Below, piece after piece: positions 51,001 to 61,868 of a DNA stretch of 64,000 nucleotides. How positions within the stretch are numbered: position 1 is the stretch's first letter; each line of letters starts with the position of its first letter. The stretch covers positions 5,688,959 to 5,752,958 of the forward strand of contig NW_004624742.1 in assembly GCF_000247695.1 (NCBI RefSeq), written 5' to 3'. The notes below the pieces were generated by a model that saw nothing but the letters and a program-made list of their open reading frames with translations, did not search any database and was not told the origin of the DNA. The position numbers and the translations under genes were made by a program. Origin of the DNA: Heterocephalus glaber. Lineage: Eukaryota > Chordata > Mammalia > Rodentia > Bathyergidae.

Positions 51001-54000
51001 ATATTTACATGAATAGTTTTCTGACATCTCAAACACTAAAAATCCTATGTCCAGTATCACCACTCCTGTTCAATATAGTTTTGGAAACATCAGCCACAGT
51101 AATTAGATAAGAGAAAGAAATAAAAGGAGTAAAGATAGGAAATGAATTCAAATTGTCATTATTTGCAGATGACATGATACTCTATTTCAAAGACCCCAAG
51201 AACTCCACCAAAAGTCTTCTAGACTTAATAACCAAATTCAGTAGAGTAGCTGGATACAAGGTCAACACACAAAAATCAATAGCTTTCCTCTACACGAACA
51301 AAAGACTCACTGAGAGAGAAATAGGGCAAACAATTCCTTTCATAATAGCATCCAAAAAACTGAATCAACCTAACAAAAGAAATCAAAGACCTCTTCTCTG
51401 AAAATTATAGCACTTTGAAAAAAGAGACTGAAGATTGATTCAAAAAATGGAAAGACATCCCTTGCTTCTGGGTAGAAAGGATCAACATAGTGAAAATGGC
51501 CATACTTCAAAAACTGCTATATAGATTCAATGCAATCCCAATTGAAATTCCAGCAGCATACTTCATGGACCTTGAGAAAACAATCCAAAAATTCATTTGG
51601 AACAAGAAGAGACCCAGAATAGCAAAAGCAATTCTAGGTAACAGAGACATGGCAGGCGGTATTACAACCCCCAACTTGAAACTATACTACAAAGCTACTG
51701 TGATAAAAACAGCATGGTACTGGCAAAGAAATAGACCTGAGGATCAGTGGAACAGATTAGAAGATGCAGAAACAACGCCAGACACACTCAGCCACCTCAT
51801 CTTTGACAAAGGAGCCAAACATCCTCACTGGAGGAAAGATAGCCTCTTTAATAAATGGTGCTAGAGAAATTGGGTTTCAACTTGCCAAAGATTAAAACTA
51901 GACCTATTACCTCTCACCATGCACTAAACTAAAATCGAAATGGATTAAAGATCTAAATATTAAAACAGAAATGCTGAACCGGCTGGAATAGAGGTTAGGT
52001 AGAACTCTTGAAGACATTGGCGTAGGAAATGTCTTTATGAACAAAACCTCAGTTGCCCGTGAACTAGCACAAACAATCAACAAGCGGCATCTGTTCTTAC
52101 TAAAAAGCTTCTACACAGCAATAGAAACCACCAGCAGTGTGAAGAGACAACCCACAATGTGGGAAAACATTTTCACCAGCAATCCCTCAGTCAAAGGTCT
52201 ACTATCTCAAGCCTATAAAGAACTTAAAAAAAACCAGAACTTCCAAATTTAAAGACCCAATCCAAAAACGGGCATCTGAAGTGAACAGACATTTCTCACA
52301 CAAAGAAGTAGAAATAGCAAATAAACATATGAAAAAATGTTCAACATCACTGGTCATTCGAGAGATGCAAATGAAAACAACTCTGAGATTCCACCTCACT
52401 CCAGAAAGAATGGCTGCTATCATGAAATCAACCAATAACAAATGCTGGCAGAGCTGTGGGGAAAGAGGAACCCTGCTCCACTGCTGGTGGGAGTGTAGAC
52501 TGGTGCAAGCACTGTGGAAAACAGTATGGAGATACCTCGAAGAACTAGGACTGGAAGTCCCATTTGGCCCAGCTATTCCCCTGCTGGGTATCTTCCCCAA
52601 AGAATTAAAAGAAGCATACCACAGTGATATATGCACACCCATGTTCATAGCAGCACAGTTTGTAACAGTTAAAACTTGGAAACAGCCCAAGTGCCCATCA
52701 ACTGGAGACTGGATCAAGAAAATGTGTGGTTTTTTTTTTATAAAATGGAGTACTGCTCAGCCATCAAGAACAAGAAATTAGAGACATTTATTGCTAAATG
52801 GATGCACACTGAGGCAATACTCTTAAATGAAATAAACAGGACACACATGTGTAAATACTGAATAGTTTCTCTAGTGTGAGAAACTGAAAGTGTAAATAAG
52901 GACTAAAAGGTATAATAGATAATGTGAAACAGGAAGAAAAGGGGCAAAGGGGAAGGGGAAGTGGAAGGGGTAGGGGAAAGGAAAGAAGGGAATGGAATTA
53001 ATATGAAAAAATGAGAAAAAGGAAACAAAGTCTTTGTAAATAAGGAGGGATGGAGGGGTTGAAGGAGAGCAGGGGAAGGGGGAAAAAAATAAGAACCAAG
53101 AAGAGTATGTAAAGGTGCCTATCTCTAATGACGAATGTCATTATATTGTACACCTAAAATGTACCAATAAAAGGATATTTAAAAACCTACTAAAAATCCT
53201 ATCTTTTTTCAGAAACCCATTCTTCATCTCTATTCCAGAACTGTTATCATGGATCAGTATCCAGCCAGTATCATGTGATTCACCAAAGCTCTCCATTCCT
53301 CCCTTTGTTATTAACCTAGTATATATTCCTCATTTGTGAAACTACTCATTTTAGCCTTGTAATTACTTTTAGCTTTCTGCCTTTTCTATCACTTTGCTTC
53401 AGATTTTTCCCTACAACTGCAACAGCTCAATTGGTCTCCACTTCTGGTCTCTATGACCCATTCCCACAACAAACGTCCATAATACTGGAAGATTAGTTAC
53501 CTACACCCTCTGCCCCAAATCCTTCCTTGGCTCTCCACTACCCACGTAAGTCTAAAATATCAAGAGTCCAAGTTCTTTATGATCTGCGCCTGATTTTCCT
53601 TTGGACATTTATCTCCCTGCATTTCTATTTATCCAACCAAGATTTTAATCGCATTGAATTATTAGTTGCCTAATACATTCACTTACATTGTTTCCACCTC
53701 AAAGAATACTCAATTCTGTAAAATATCCATCTGCCAGAGAGATCTTGTAATTCTACCTTCCTTGTCTTCTTATATTTCACTTTTGTTTCTTTAAGGCATT
53801 TTAAAAAACCTTTTTTTGTACAAGATAGTTGCTTCTGCTGGTTGGCAAACACTTCAATTTATCTTTTCATTTGTCATGTGAATTCAAGTTGATTAAACAG
53901 CATAAGTTTTTTTTTAATCTAATAAATTCAGTTGACATTTTTTATGAGAAGAATAAATGGCAAGCTATAAAGATAGGATCATAAATCTTTTGTGACTAAA

Positions 54001-55258
54001 AACTTCAACTTACAAGGGGAAAATTAGACATCTTCCATTTTGTGTAGAGATGAAGATAAAGGGGAAAGAGATGAAGAAAACTTGGTCAAACTATTTTTCC
54101 AAGAAAACTTCAGCATAAAAATTTAGTACTGTAGTTATTTAAATCTAAGGTAAGATTTTTTTAAAAAATGATTTTCATTGAGATTAAACCACAGAAAAAT
54201 TAATTTCTCTATATACTTTAGTTTATATATATTTGCAATCCCTTGGGCATATCGCCACCTACAGTTGGAAAATATTACAGTAGAATGAACAGTCAATTGT
54301 AGCATCATCCAAACTCCCTTTACAGAAGAGTAAGCACAGAAACATAATCTGAGGTGATATAACAGCCTAATCCTTACTGAAAATTTAAGTATTAAAATCC
54401 TATTATTCATATACAGCTTGTTTTTTTATAACAGAAATAAAAACATCTTATTTGCATTCTTAACATTGCTTTTCATTGTTTCTATTCCTTTCCAAGGGGA
54501 CGGCTATTCTTACTATTCTTCTATAAATATTCTAGTGAAACCAATTTTTCACTATTTTTTTCCTAACCAACCTTTAAACATATTCAAAGCTCTCTAATTC
54601 AAACACTCATAAACAAAACCTCTCCCATTGCTCAAAAAAAAAGTCTTGTCAAAGATCCAGTATTTTCCTACCGTCTTCACCAACAAGCTTGTTCAAAGAC
54701 TGCTGTATACAGTGCTCACTACACCCAGATTCCATTACTTCTTAGATTACAGCAATCTCATGTCTGCCCAAAACACAATGACTGCTTTGCTTATGCAGCC
54801 AGGTGTGGTGGTGGACACCTATAAGACCAGCACTATGGGAGGCTGAGGCAGGAAGATCACAAGTTTGAGCTCAGCTTGGGCAACTTAGTGAGAACATCTC
54901 AAGATAAAAAACATGAAAAGAGCTGTGGATGTAACTGAATGTGAAGGTCTCAAGTTCGATCCCCAGTGCTGGAAGAAAACAAAACAAAAAAACTTTTGCA
55001 AAAGCAAACCTCCTCATATTACCAATTTTAATATTCTTTCACATTTCTGTATCCTATTCGAATGGTCTGCAGGATGTGATATTCTATTATACCACTTTTC
55101 CTTTTTCTCCTACTTTTTGGATACCTCTTTTTTATTTTTGAGACAGGGTCTTGCTATGTTGCCCAGGGTAGTCTTGAACTTCTGGGCTCAAGCAATCCTC
55201 CTGCCTTAGTCTCCAGAGTAGTTGGGATTATAGGCACATACTACTGCCTTTGTTGTGA

Positions 55259-55295
<37 letters not shown>

Positions 55296-58200
55296 TGCGT
55301 GTATGTGTGTGGTGGTGGTGTCAAACCCAGGGCCTTGTACATGCCAGGCAAGCACTCTACCTCTGAGCTATATTCCCAGCCCTTCTTTAACTTACTAGTT
55401 TCTTTTATATTTACTAAGGTTTTGTTCCTAGAATTTTGTCCTCAGCCTTTTCCTAATCTGAACATTTTTCTGGTGTTTTCACTCATTTTCATGGCTTCAA
55501 GTGGGTTTTACCTACTGGATTGCTAAACTATATTTCTTGTTATTCCCTGTTAGCTCCAGAAACCTATTTCTGTGTTTTGTATTTCTAGTTAAATATTCTT
55601 TTAGCAGTTTGCAAATGTCCCAAATGGGCTCTGCCTCTTATTTTAATTTTTGATAGGCTGCTATTCTATTACTTCTCCACACAAATATCTTTCTGCTAGA
55701 TGTGGTGGTATATACCTGTAACTCTTAGCACTCTGGGAGACTGAGGCAGGAGGATCATAAATTCAAGTCCAGCAATTTAGCAAGCCTGTCTCAAAATAAC
55801 TAAAATAAAAGATTAAAAAAAAGGCCTTTGAGTGTAGCTCAGTATGAAAGCACTAGGTTCAATCCTCAGTACCAACAACAAAAAAAAATCTTTCCTAATG
55901 TGTAGCTTTTTATGCTCACTATATTTGGTTTGGTTGTAGTAATTTATTTCCTAGACAACAGCATTCAGCGTCTTTATTTAGTCCTAATTGCATCAGTGCA
56001 TCCTCATCTTAGTCCAGCCTCTAGAAAGTGGTAATTTCATCCTACTAAAATCATTTTATTCATTCTGTGGTGCTGTGGACTGAACCTAGGTCCTCATATG
56101 ACAGCCCCTAAAATCCTGTTAGTTCCATGTACCTGTTCAAAGTTTAGTGTTGCAAACAAAATACATTACCCAACTGCAATACTGGAAAATCAGAGCTACC
56201 ATATATCCACACTCTTCTATGAAGTACACTAAACATTTATTTCCAGAAAAGGGTGAACATAAGCATTACATACTTTGGAGGTTTATTTGTCCTGGAATGA
56301 CCTCCAGCATGGACTTAGATAGTTTTCTTTTTTTTTCTTTTGATGTTTATAATTTGTATTTAGTGTTGGGAACACTCACAACTACCCCTAGTCTACGTTT
56401 AAATACGTTAGTGTCTCCCAGTGCAGGCACCCTCTAGCTACGGCCATTGATACCACAGAAGTAAGCCTTTGCACCTCACATCCAACTCCTACCCCTAAAA
56501 TATCAAGATTCCAAGTTGAGCCTACAATATTGTCACTTCTGACAAGATGAACAGACATGATATTTACTATAAAGCAAGTGAATCCAACAATACAAAAATT
56601 TAGCCAGTTTTGGGAGATATTTTCAGTAAACAGGAACCATCATGAGGCAATTATTTCTAGCCCAAGTTTCTTTAACTCTTAAACTACTTTTTAAATAGAT
56701 AAGTTCGTTTACAGAATTTATAAATATCTTTTACTCACTACAGCCTACATTTTTAACTCAGAGATGTTATAGCAGCATTTCCCAAGTCTGCTAAGAACTT
56801 GGCTGTACACATTTGGGCAGGGATAGGCTCTTTTACATAGTCTAAGTGCCAATGTGTATACTGTATATGAAAACAAACTGAGTGTAAATGATATAGGGAG
56901 AATATTCTTTCTTTAAAGTGTAATGAGTGTCTACAACAGTGGTGGCCACTTTTTAGAGTTTTCAATGACAACAAACAGCCAGCAGCAACACATAGATTTG
57001 CGACCACTGGCCTGTGGTATGAAGCAATAAATTTCTAACAATGTCCATTGTTGAGTATTTTCAACCTGGAATTTACTAGTTAGAATTTTCAGTATTTGTA
57101 AGATGTGCAACATTTATGATGGCCTTAGCATTTTTACATATAGATTTAGAAGTTTCTTAGTCACAATTATTTATTTATCAATTTCTTACCTGAAGGAGGT
57201 TGCATTTGTAATGGTATGTTTTTAACAGTCTGTACACATTCTAATTCTTGATGACTGAATGTTAACTCATGATGATTTGGTGGCATTCCACATAAATGTG
57301 CCGTCTGGTAAACAAGGGTAGTTTTAGCAGAAGGTTTGTCTTGCACAGAAGACTGTATCTGCTAAGACAAAGTTTAAGTTATCTTTCACAATTTTAACCA
57401 AACAAGAAGCATAATTAAGCAAGCAGAAACACAAGAGGCAAGAATATAATTTAATGATACCTTTTGAATATCATATTACCTAAGTCATACAATGATCTAT
57501 TATAGATAGGTGAATTAAAGTTTAGGAAGATCAAATAACATGACCATCATGTAGCTTCTAAGCCTGTGGTGGTGAACCTATGGCATGCATGCCTCAGCCA
57601 GCATGCAGACCCCTCCCTCTCTGTTGGCATGCAAGACCAGTGTACGAGCTGCTCTTTCTACACTAAAAACCTCAGTATTCAAGTTTAATTGCAGTTTTGA
57701 CACTTTGCAATAAATAAGTGGGTTTTTGGTTGCAGTTTGGGCACTTGGTCTCTAAAAGGTTCGCCATCACTGTTAAAAGGTAGAGTTAGTCAAAGCCAAT
57801 GATCTTAGTTATTATTACAGATTGATTTATGTCTGTTATTAAATAATGCTACTTTAAAAAAAATTTCCTGTGATCTATTAAAAATAAAAACTGGGTGGTT
57901 CCCCACCTGCTTTGCAAGCGCAAAGTCCCGAGTTCAATCCCCGGTACCAAAAACAAAACAAAACAAAACTGAGCTTTTATACCAAATCTACAAACCATTC
58001 CATTTCCTTTACCCCTTCTGTCTTTACTGAACTATACATATAAGAGGAGAAATTTTAAATTTCATATTGGTTCACCCATAAGACTACCAACAAATTCTGA
58101 TTCACTATTCAGACAACTACTAAAAAAAGCTATCATGCTGAACTAATGTACTAATACCTACCATGTGCACAGAAGCACTGGGACAAGTGTTTAATCATCA

Positions 58201-59791
58201 CAGGAATCCCACCAGTTAGGCATAACTATCTCCGTTTATGGTTTACAATAGCACTTATAAAAAGAAACAACTTATGTAAAATCTCACACCTATTCAGCGT
58301 CAAGCTAAATTGTAGTGGCAAAGCTCAGTAATGTAACCTCCAAGCTTGGAGTTGTACATGGCACAGAGATAAAATAGTCTTTTTCCTCTGACTAATAAGG
58401 GAATTGGAGTGTGTGAGTAGATAAGGCAAGTCGATGAATAACATCTGTGCAAGACAAAATCTCTGCTATTTCAATAAAACAAATGCCATAGGAAGGTTTA
58501 TCCCAGCAATAATGCAGACCCAAGCTTAAAGCTAAAAGTCAAATGTGTAGGGTTAAATCAGAGAATAATTACTTTCTGAAATACGCAAATATATGCATTC
58601 ATTCATAAACACATAAATTAATAATATACTCTCCTTTATCATAAATGGGTATTTTATTGCCCAATGAGTGAAACGAAAAAAAAAAAAAGCCTCTGGTCAA
58701 AATAGCATAAAGTGGCATTCTACATGCTACATAGAGAATGCTTCTAGAGCGCCTTCATAACTTAATCTTTTGATGCTACTAATACCTAACTTCAAGATGG
58801 GCCATCTTCATCTTAGAAAAGCTCCTTGAGAGCTCACTCCTGCCTATCATTAAATATTCCAATATTTCACTTGAGGGTCCAAAGTGCTACTTTATCCCTC
58901 AAGCCCTTAAATCCCTTATGAATACCCTCAGCTGCCACATTTTCCTGAATGCAACTGCTGTGCCTTATTTGCCTCTCTTCATGCTGTTACTTTTGTTTCA
59001 GAAGTCTCTAATCTGTATATAAACATCCATTTAAAATCCATATTAAGCATTTCCTGCTTGGTGAAAGTAGTATACATTCCTTCATTTTCTTAAAAACACT
59101 TATGAATACAGGTAATTATACAGATTATACAGATTATATCATATAATCTCCTTTGATTACTTTCCTTTTTACAACTTAGAATTCTTCATGATTTTTATTT
59201 ATTGTTGTATTTTCCTAACCTAGCTAGATGGTATATAAATTTACTGTAATTCTGAATTTGCGATGGGTACACAGGCTAAAAATTTTATATGAGAATGACA
59301 ACTTCAACTAGTAAAAAAATTACTTCTTTTCCTATTAACTACTAATCAAACATATAAGTGCTAAAATTGATAGCTGGCAATTGTAAACTTTAACTATAGA
59401 ACCCCTAACTACCTTTTCTTTACTAGCTGTTATTAAGAAGTTTCTACTGTGTACTGCACATCCTACTGTGTGCACACTAATTATCAGACACACCAGGCAT
59501 TTCCTCTGTATCCAGATTTGAATGTAAGTGGAAGAATGTGTTCTATTTATCTGTCTGACTGATATTAACACTTACATCTTATTAGAAAAATAAAACCAAA
59601 TAGTTTCTCTAAGTAATTTTTAGGAAGAAATCCTTTTTAATGAAAATAAACAATTTTAAAGACGGCTAATACTATACAAGCAAGTTCTAATATACATACT
59701 GTTTTAAATTATTAGGAATAAATAATTACCTTTATATTCTCACTACGAGGTGAATCACTGTGTTTTATTCCAGTAAGTTTAGGAGATATTT
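42003..59791 (-). CDS. BRDT: BRDT, C-terminal exons (5' part beyond window)
   Basis: Six minus-strand exons join in frame: 59791-59730, 57361-57190 (or from 57358), 49179-49079, 46517-46312, 45579-45399, 42071-42003, about 262 residues. All junctions are GT-AG and phases agree. BRDT is the testis-specific BET protein that binds acetylated histones in spermatogenic cells. Its two bromodomains and ET domain are encoded off the right edge. Present here is the tail, ending with the basic run EQERRRREA and [19 protein letters not shown]. This matches the C-terminal motif shared with BRD4 that binds P-TEFb. The order [30 protein letters not shown] agrees with human BRDT. No stop or frameshift is seen. 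The exon before 59791 was not found in the window. Confidence 0.95.
42075..43255. other. BRDT last intron, nothing recognised
   Basis: AT-rich intron with no recognised repeat in this part. Chance open frames at 42213-42446. Confidence 0.4.
43260..43311 (+). repeat. 5'-truncated ID SINE
   Basis: 'gtgcaagcgcaaggacccga' to 'gatccctggtacc' and A13, starting mid-element. Confidence 0.85.
43365..43541 (-). repeat. B1-ID composite SINE, minus
   Basis: ID half 'agtactggggattgcaccca' then B1 half 'ttttgggacagggtctcact' to 'acaccaccatgtccagcaga'. Confidence 0.82.
43550..43880 (+). repeat. Old L1 3' fragment
   Basis: 'cacactgtatggttccaact', 'gactagaaaaatcagtggtt' and 'gccagggtttcaggagg' are characteristic of old L1 tails. 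Confidence 0.65.
43890..43980 (-). repeat. ID SINE, minus
   Basis: T14, 'ggtaccagggatcaaactca' to 'ctgagctaaatccccagccc', followed by a second T-tract at 43982-43996. Confidence 0.9.
44063..44243 (+). repeat. B1-ID composite SINE, plus
   Basis: 'gtgaggctgaggcaggagga' to 'acaagggatgtagcttaata' and 'gtttaatccccagtactg'. The B1 5' end is missing. Confidence 0.85.
44250..45395. other. BRDT intron, partly old L1
   Basis: Phrases at 44500-44880 ('aaaacaagtctcaacaaatc', 'tcaagttagcactattctct', 'aattcaatacttctaaaaca') suggest an old L1 ORF2 piece in plus orientation. 45010-45230 resembles a MIR ('tttatgtgccaggcattttt', 'taaatagcagaactcaggcc'). Confidence 0.45.
45399..45579 (-). CDS. BRDT: BRDT exon, fifth of six in window
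   Basis: Acceptor TTCTTTAAG, 181 nt, donor GTAAGT. Encodes [10 protein letters not shown] to [11 protein letters not shown], a charged, helix-prone stretch before the C-terminal motif. Confidence 0.96.
45580..46311. other. BRDT intron, nothing recognised
   Basis: AT-rich intron of 732 bp with no recognised repeat. Confidence 0.45.
46312..46517 (-). CDS. BRDT: BRDT exon, fourth of six in window
   Basis: Acceptor CTTTTAG, 206 nt, donor GTCTGT. Encodes [15 protein letters not shown] to VSQENQ plus part of Arg, with [20 protein letters not shown], a charged helical segment conserved with BRD4. Confidence 0.95.
46520..47680. other. BRDT intron, nothing recognised
   Basis: AT-rich intron DNA. 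No gene or clear repeat. Confidence 0.4.
47690..48060 (+). repeat. Ancient repeat fragment
   Basis: 'gtgttaaatcttcatcctac', 'gcagaagtcggaaaccatta' and 'gattaacatgatcagagcag' fit the same old family as 16150-16690. Weak. Confidence 0.35.
47722..47752. repeat. Perfect 14-bp hairpin with 3-nt loop
   Basis: catgatacctgaaa then tat then tttcaggtatcatg, exactly complementary arms. Confidence 0.9.
48411..48575. repeat. GA-rich purine tract
   Basis: Imperfect (GAGA)n/(GGGA)n over about 165 bp in a BRDT intron. The open frames on both strands here are low-complexity artefacts. Confidence 0.93.
48786..48895 (+). repeat. Degenerate ID SINE plus (AC)n/(AG)n tail
   Basis: 'ggggttggggatgtagattc' to 'tacaaagctctggatctgaa', then 'acacacacacacaca' and 'tagagagacag'. 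Confidence 0.65.
49079..49179 (-). CDS. BRDT: BRDT exon, third of six in window
   Basis: Acceptor GCTTCTAG, 101 nt, donor GTAAAA. Encodes [10 protein letters not shown] to EHQVPMQK, with [16 protein letters not shown] aligned to human BRDT. Confidence 0.93.
49200..51034. other. BRDT intron, mostly unclassified
   Basis: A degenerate minus-strand ID-like stretch at 49752-49834 ('ttgggtactgaactaagggc'). Possibly old LTR-like DNA around 50050-50900, not identified. Open frames here have no recognisable product. Confidence 0.4.
51049..53188 (+). mobile_element. 5'-truncated L1 with 14-bp TSD, antisense in BRDT intron
   Basis: Starts inside ORF2 and runs through the 3' UTR. The reverse transcriptase block with FADDMILY (about 51160), [12 protein letters not shown], the region with KRPRIAKA and GGITTPN, and the C-terminal part ([29 protein letters not shown]) lie in order but in three different frames, so the element is dead. 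The 3' UTR has a G/A-rich tract (52935-52990) and ends 'gtaccaataaaagg'. actaaaaatcctat is duplicated at 51035-51048 and 53189-53202. 2140 bp, plus strand. Confidence 0.95.
53203..54795. other. BRDT intron, nothing recognised
   Basis: AT-rich. Open frames at 53115-53339, 54135-54410 and 54628-54846 are unrecognised. Confidence 0.4.
54796..54972 (+). repeat. B1-ID composite SINE, plus
   Basis: 'gcagccaggtgtggtggtgg', 'gaggctgaggcaggaagatc', then 'agctgtggatgtaactgaat' to 'caagttcgatccccagtgct'. Confidence 0.85.
55130..55250 (-). repeat. B1 SINE half, minus
   Basis: 'ttatttttgagacagggtct' to 'ttgggattataggcacatac'. Confidence 0.85.
55261..55316. repeat. (TG)n microsatellite
   Basis: (TG) run with GCGCGTGCG interruptions, directly before a minus-strand ID half. 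Confidence 0.94.
55317..55383 (-). repeat. ID SINE, minus
   Basis: 'gtgtcaaacccagggccttg' to 'ctctgagctatattcccagc'. Confidence 0.82.
55695..55885 (+). repeat. B1-ID composite SINE, plus
   Basis: 'tgctagatgtggtggtatat', 'actgaggcaggaggatcata', then 'ggcctttgagtgtagctcag' to 'ttcaatcctcagtaccaaca'. Confidence 0.84.
55890..56930. other. BRDT intron, nothing firm
   Basis: Unclassified. A degenerate ID-like piece may lie near 56070-56105 ('gtggactgaacctaggtcct'). Confidence 0.35.
56937..57009. mobile_element. Miniature hAT-like element, 73 bp
   Basis: Ends 'cagtggtggcc' and 'gcgaccactg' are near-perfect inverted repeats. The core 'gagttttcaatgacaacaaa' is shared with the 81-bp element at 13879. 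Confidence 0.55.
57190..57361 (-). CDS. BRDT: BRDT exon, second of six, NAGNAG acceptor
   Basis: Acceptor TTAGCAG allows a start at 57361 (keeping one CAG codon, Gln) or 57358. 172 or 169 nt, donor GTAAGA. Encodes (Q)[10 protein letters not shown] to IPLQMQPPS plus part of Gly, with [10 protein letters not shown] and HQELE as in human BRDT. Confidence 0.92.
57564..57773. mobile_element. Nonautonomous hAT-like element, 210 bp
   Basis: Ends 'ctgtggtggtgaacct' and 'aggttcgccatcactg' are inverted repeats (13 of 16). Flanking 8-mers ttctaagc and ttaaaagg agree at 5 of 8. The internal sequence ('ctccctctctgttggcatgc', 'cagttttgacactttgcaat') resembles short hAT elements with CAGTGATGGCGAACC ends known in several vertebrates. 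Confidence 0.7.
57896..57966 (+). repeat. 5'-truncated ID SINE
   Basis: 'ccacctgctttgcaagcgca' to 'caatccccggtacc' and an A/AAAC tail. Lacks the 5' third. Confidence 0.85.
57970..59729. other. BRDT intron, nothing recognised
   Basis: A 57993-58330 stretch could include a decayed MIR ('ggacaagtgtttaatcatca', 'ctccgtttatggtttacaat'). The remainder is unclassified. Confidence 0.4.
59730..59791 (-). CDS. BRDT: BRDT exon, first of six in window
   Basis: Acceptor ACATTTGCAG, 62 nt, donor GTAATT. Two bases complete a split codon, then [20 protein letters not shown], aligning with the human segment after the serine-rich region. Short, so less certain than the others. Confidence 0.82.
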
Positions 59792-59849
59792 CTGCAAATG
59801 TATACAGATAATTATTTCAATATTTGTCAGCTTAAAAACTACAAAGTTA

Positions 59850-59937
59850 GGGGCTGGGGATTTAGCTCAGTGGTTCTGTCACCTACCTCACAAGCGCAAG
59901 GTCCCGAGTTCAATCCCTAGTACCGAAAAAAACCTCC
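59850..59937 (+). repeat. ID SINE with perfect 15-bp TSD
   Basis: 'gggctggggatttagctcag' to 'caatccctagtacc' and a short A tail, between aaaactacaaagtta at 59835-59849 and 59938-59952. Confidence 0.95.
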
Positions 59938-59952
59938 AAAACTACAAAGTTA

Positions 59953-61670
59953 TATTTTTCCATATTAGAAAAATAAGTAATGGTTTCAAAAGATTGTCCT
60001 TTACTCCAAGGAATTCTTACAGTCCAGGTTTTTGCTATTTGAATTAACCAAAATTTATGAAGAGACACCTGCTTTTCTTATGGGACAAGATCTCTTCTTT
60101 TCCCATAACAAAACATATACCCACTCTAAAATTCCAACTTGTATTATGAGTAGGCAAAAAAAAAATTTCACAGGAAAGAGCTTGAGTAAATGACAACTTA
60201 AAAAGGAAAAAGTTACAACAGAGATAACAAGGCTTCAAACAAACAGTAGCAATTATACTAATACTATCCTTTACCAAGTAACCCTAAATATAGCCATGAG
60301 GCTGAATTAAAATAATTATGAATTTACTGTAAAAGAAGGGGTACCCTGCTTATCTGAGAAGACAGTCTTTTATTAAAAGTGGAAGTTATTTGATTTTTGT
60401 GGTAAGGTCTGCACTAAAGATTCCATCTAATTAATAGTGTGATTGCTTCTAAGCTGTTTGGTAGTCTCAATTCATAGTAACAAATGAGTTTTACAGAACT
60501 TTTGTTAACCTTTAGAAATACCTGTACAGCTCACGCTGGCTGTAGAAGGAGATACATAAGATCTCTCTCCATCAAGATGCAAATAGGTTTCTCTTTGCTC
60601 ATCCTACAATTGATTGAGGTGCAATCCTTCCCAATTATAACCCTAGGCCAGTGTGGCGAAGTACCACCCTGGCAATTACTGCCTTGATCTGTCTCTTCAA
60701 GTCAGCTTTCATAACCAACCTGAGTTGTTTTCTTCTGGATCCAGGCCAACAATGTTAGTAAGTACCAATTATTATTCAAACTTAAAACATTCTACCTCCT
60801 GAAATGCCATGTTTCTACTGGATGTGTTACTGTTCTTTCCTCTCCTAAAATTTTTGATGCTGGACAATTTTAAAATTGCTAAATGCCAATTAATGACTTG
60901 TTTTAATTTATAGAATTCAAGTATTTAAAATGACATGAACCATTTTAATGTCACTCAGCTAAATATTTAAGTGTTGGAGGGTAAGTGAAAAGGGAAAAGA
61001 CTGAGGATATTAAGTCCAAGTAACCTCATATTTAATGTAGAAATATTAGTTTCAGTCTTGAAGAAAAAACAGAGTTCATTAATATGATCATATATGCAAA
61101 TCTGTAAATCTATCTTAATTATTCAAACATGCACCAACACTACTTTATCTTATAATATAAACTATTAAGTTTAATAACCACATTAGTGTTCTGCTACAAA
61201 AAATTCATGGACATCATCATAGTTTTCTGAAGTATGAAATGAAAGCTCAGACATATAAAAAATTCAAATCTGAAAACACTAGCAAAAGGCATCAAAGAAC
61301 TGCAAATGAAAATATCAAAAACACCTACTATATACAGTATGTCTCCTTACAGACTACAGATATATAACAATAGCCTCTAAAAGTACTTTACTTCTCATTC
61401 TAATTTTACAGTAGGGTTTTACTTACAAGAGCATAGTAAACTAAAACTATGTATGTTTATTCATGAGTTCCTGGCCTTTGAAATTAAAAGACATACATAC
61501 ATGCTTTCATTATTTAGCTTAAAATCATAGTTCAACTAAACAAGATCTACCAGGTCTAGCAAACTTCAATTAAATTGAGAACAGTTATGACAACTTAGTC
61601 AACTAGTTTTTCTGGGGAAGCTTAATTACCCAAATCAAGTTCAATGGATTAAAAAACAAGCAATTGAATC
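59953..61670. other. BRDT intron, nothing recognised
   Basis: No further BRDT exon found here on the minus strand. AT-rich, unclassified. Confidence 0.4.
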
Positions 61671-61674
61671 AAGC

Positions 61675-61858
61675 ACAGTGGTGTATACCTATAATCTCAG
61701 TACTCTGGGAGGCTGAGGCAGGAGGATTCCAATTTCAAGCCAGCCTAGGCAACTTATCAACTTAGGAAGACCCTGTCTCAAAATAAATAAAAATAGGGTT
61801 GGAAATGTAGCTCAGTAAGAAAGCCCTGGGGTTCAATCCACCCTACCAGTATAATAAA
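61675..61858 (+). repeat. B1-ID composite SINE, plus
   Basis: 'agcacagtggtgtataccta', 'aggctgaggcaggaggattc', then 'gggttggaaatgtagctcag' to 'ggttcaatccaccctaccag'. Confidence 0.86.
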
Positions 61859-61868
61859 AAGCAAGCAA

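Noticed and set aside
52202..52717. 171-codon minus-strand open frame
   Set aside because: Antisense of the L1 ORF2 C-terminal region.
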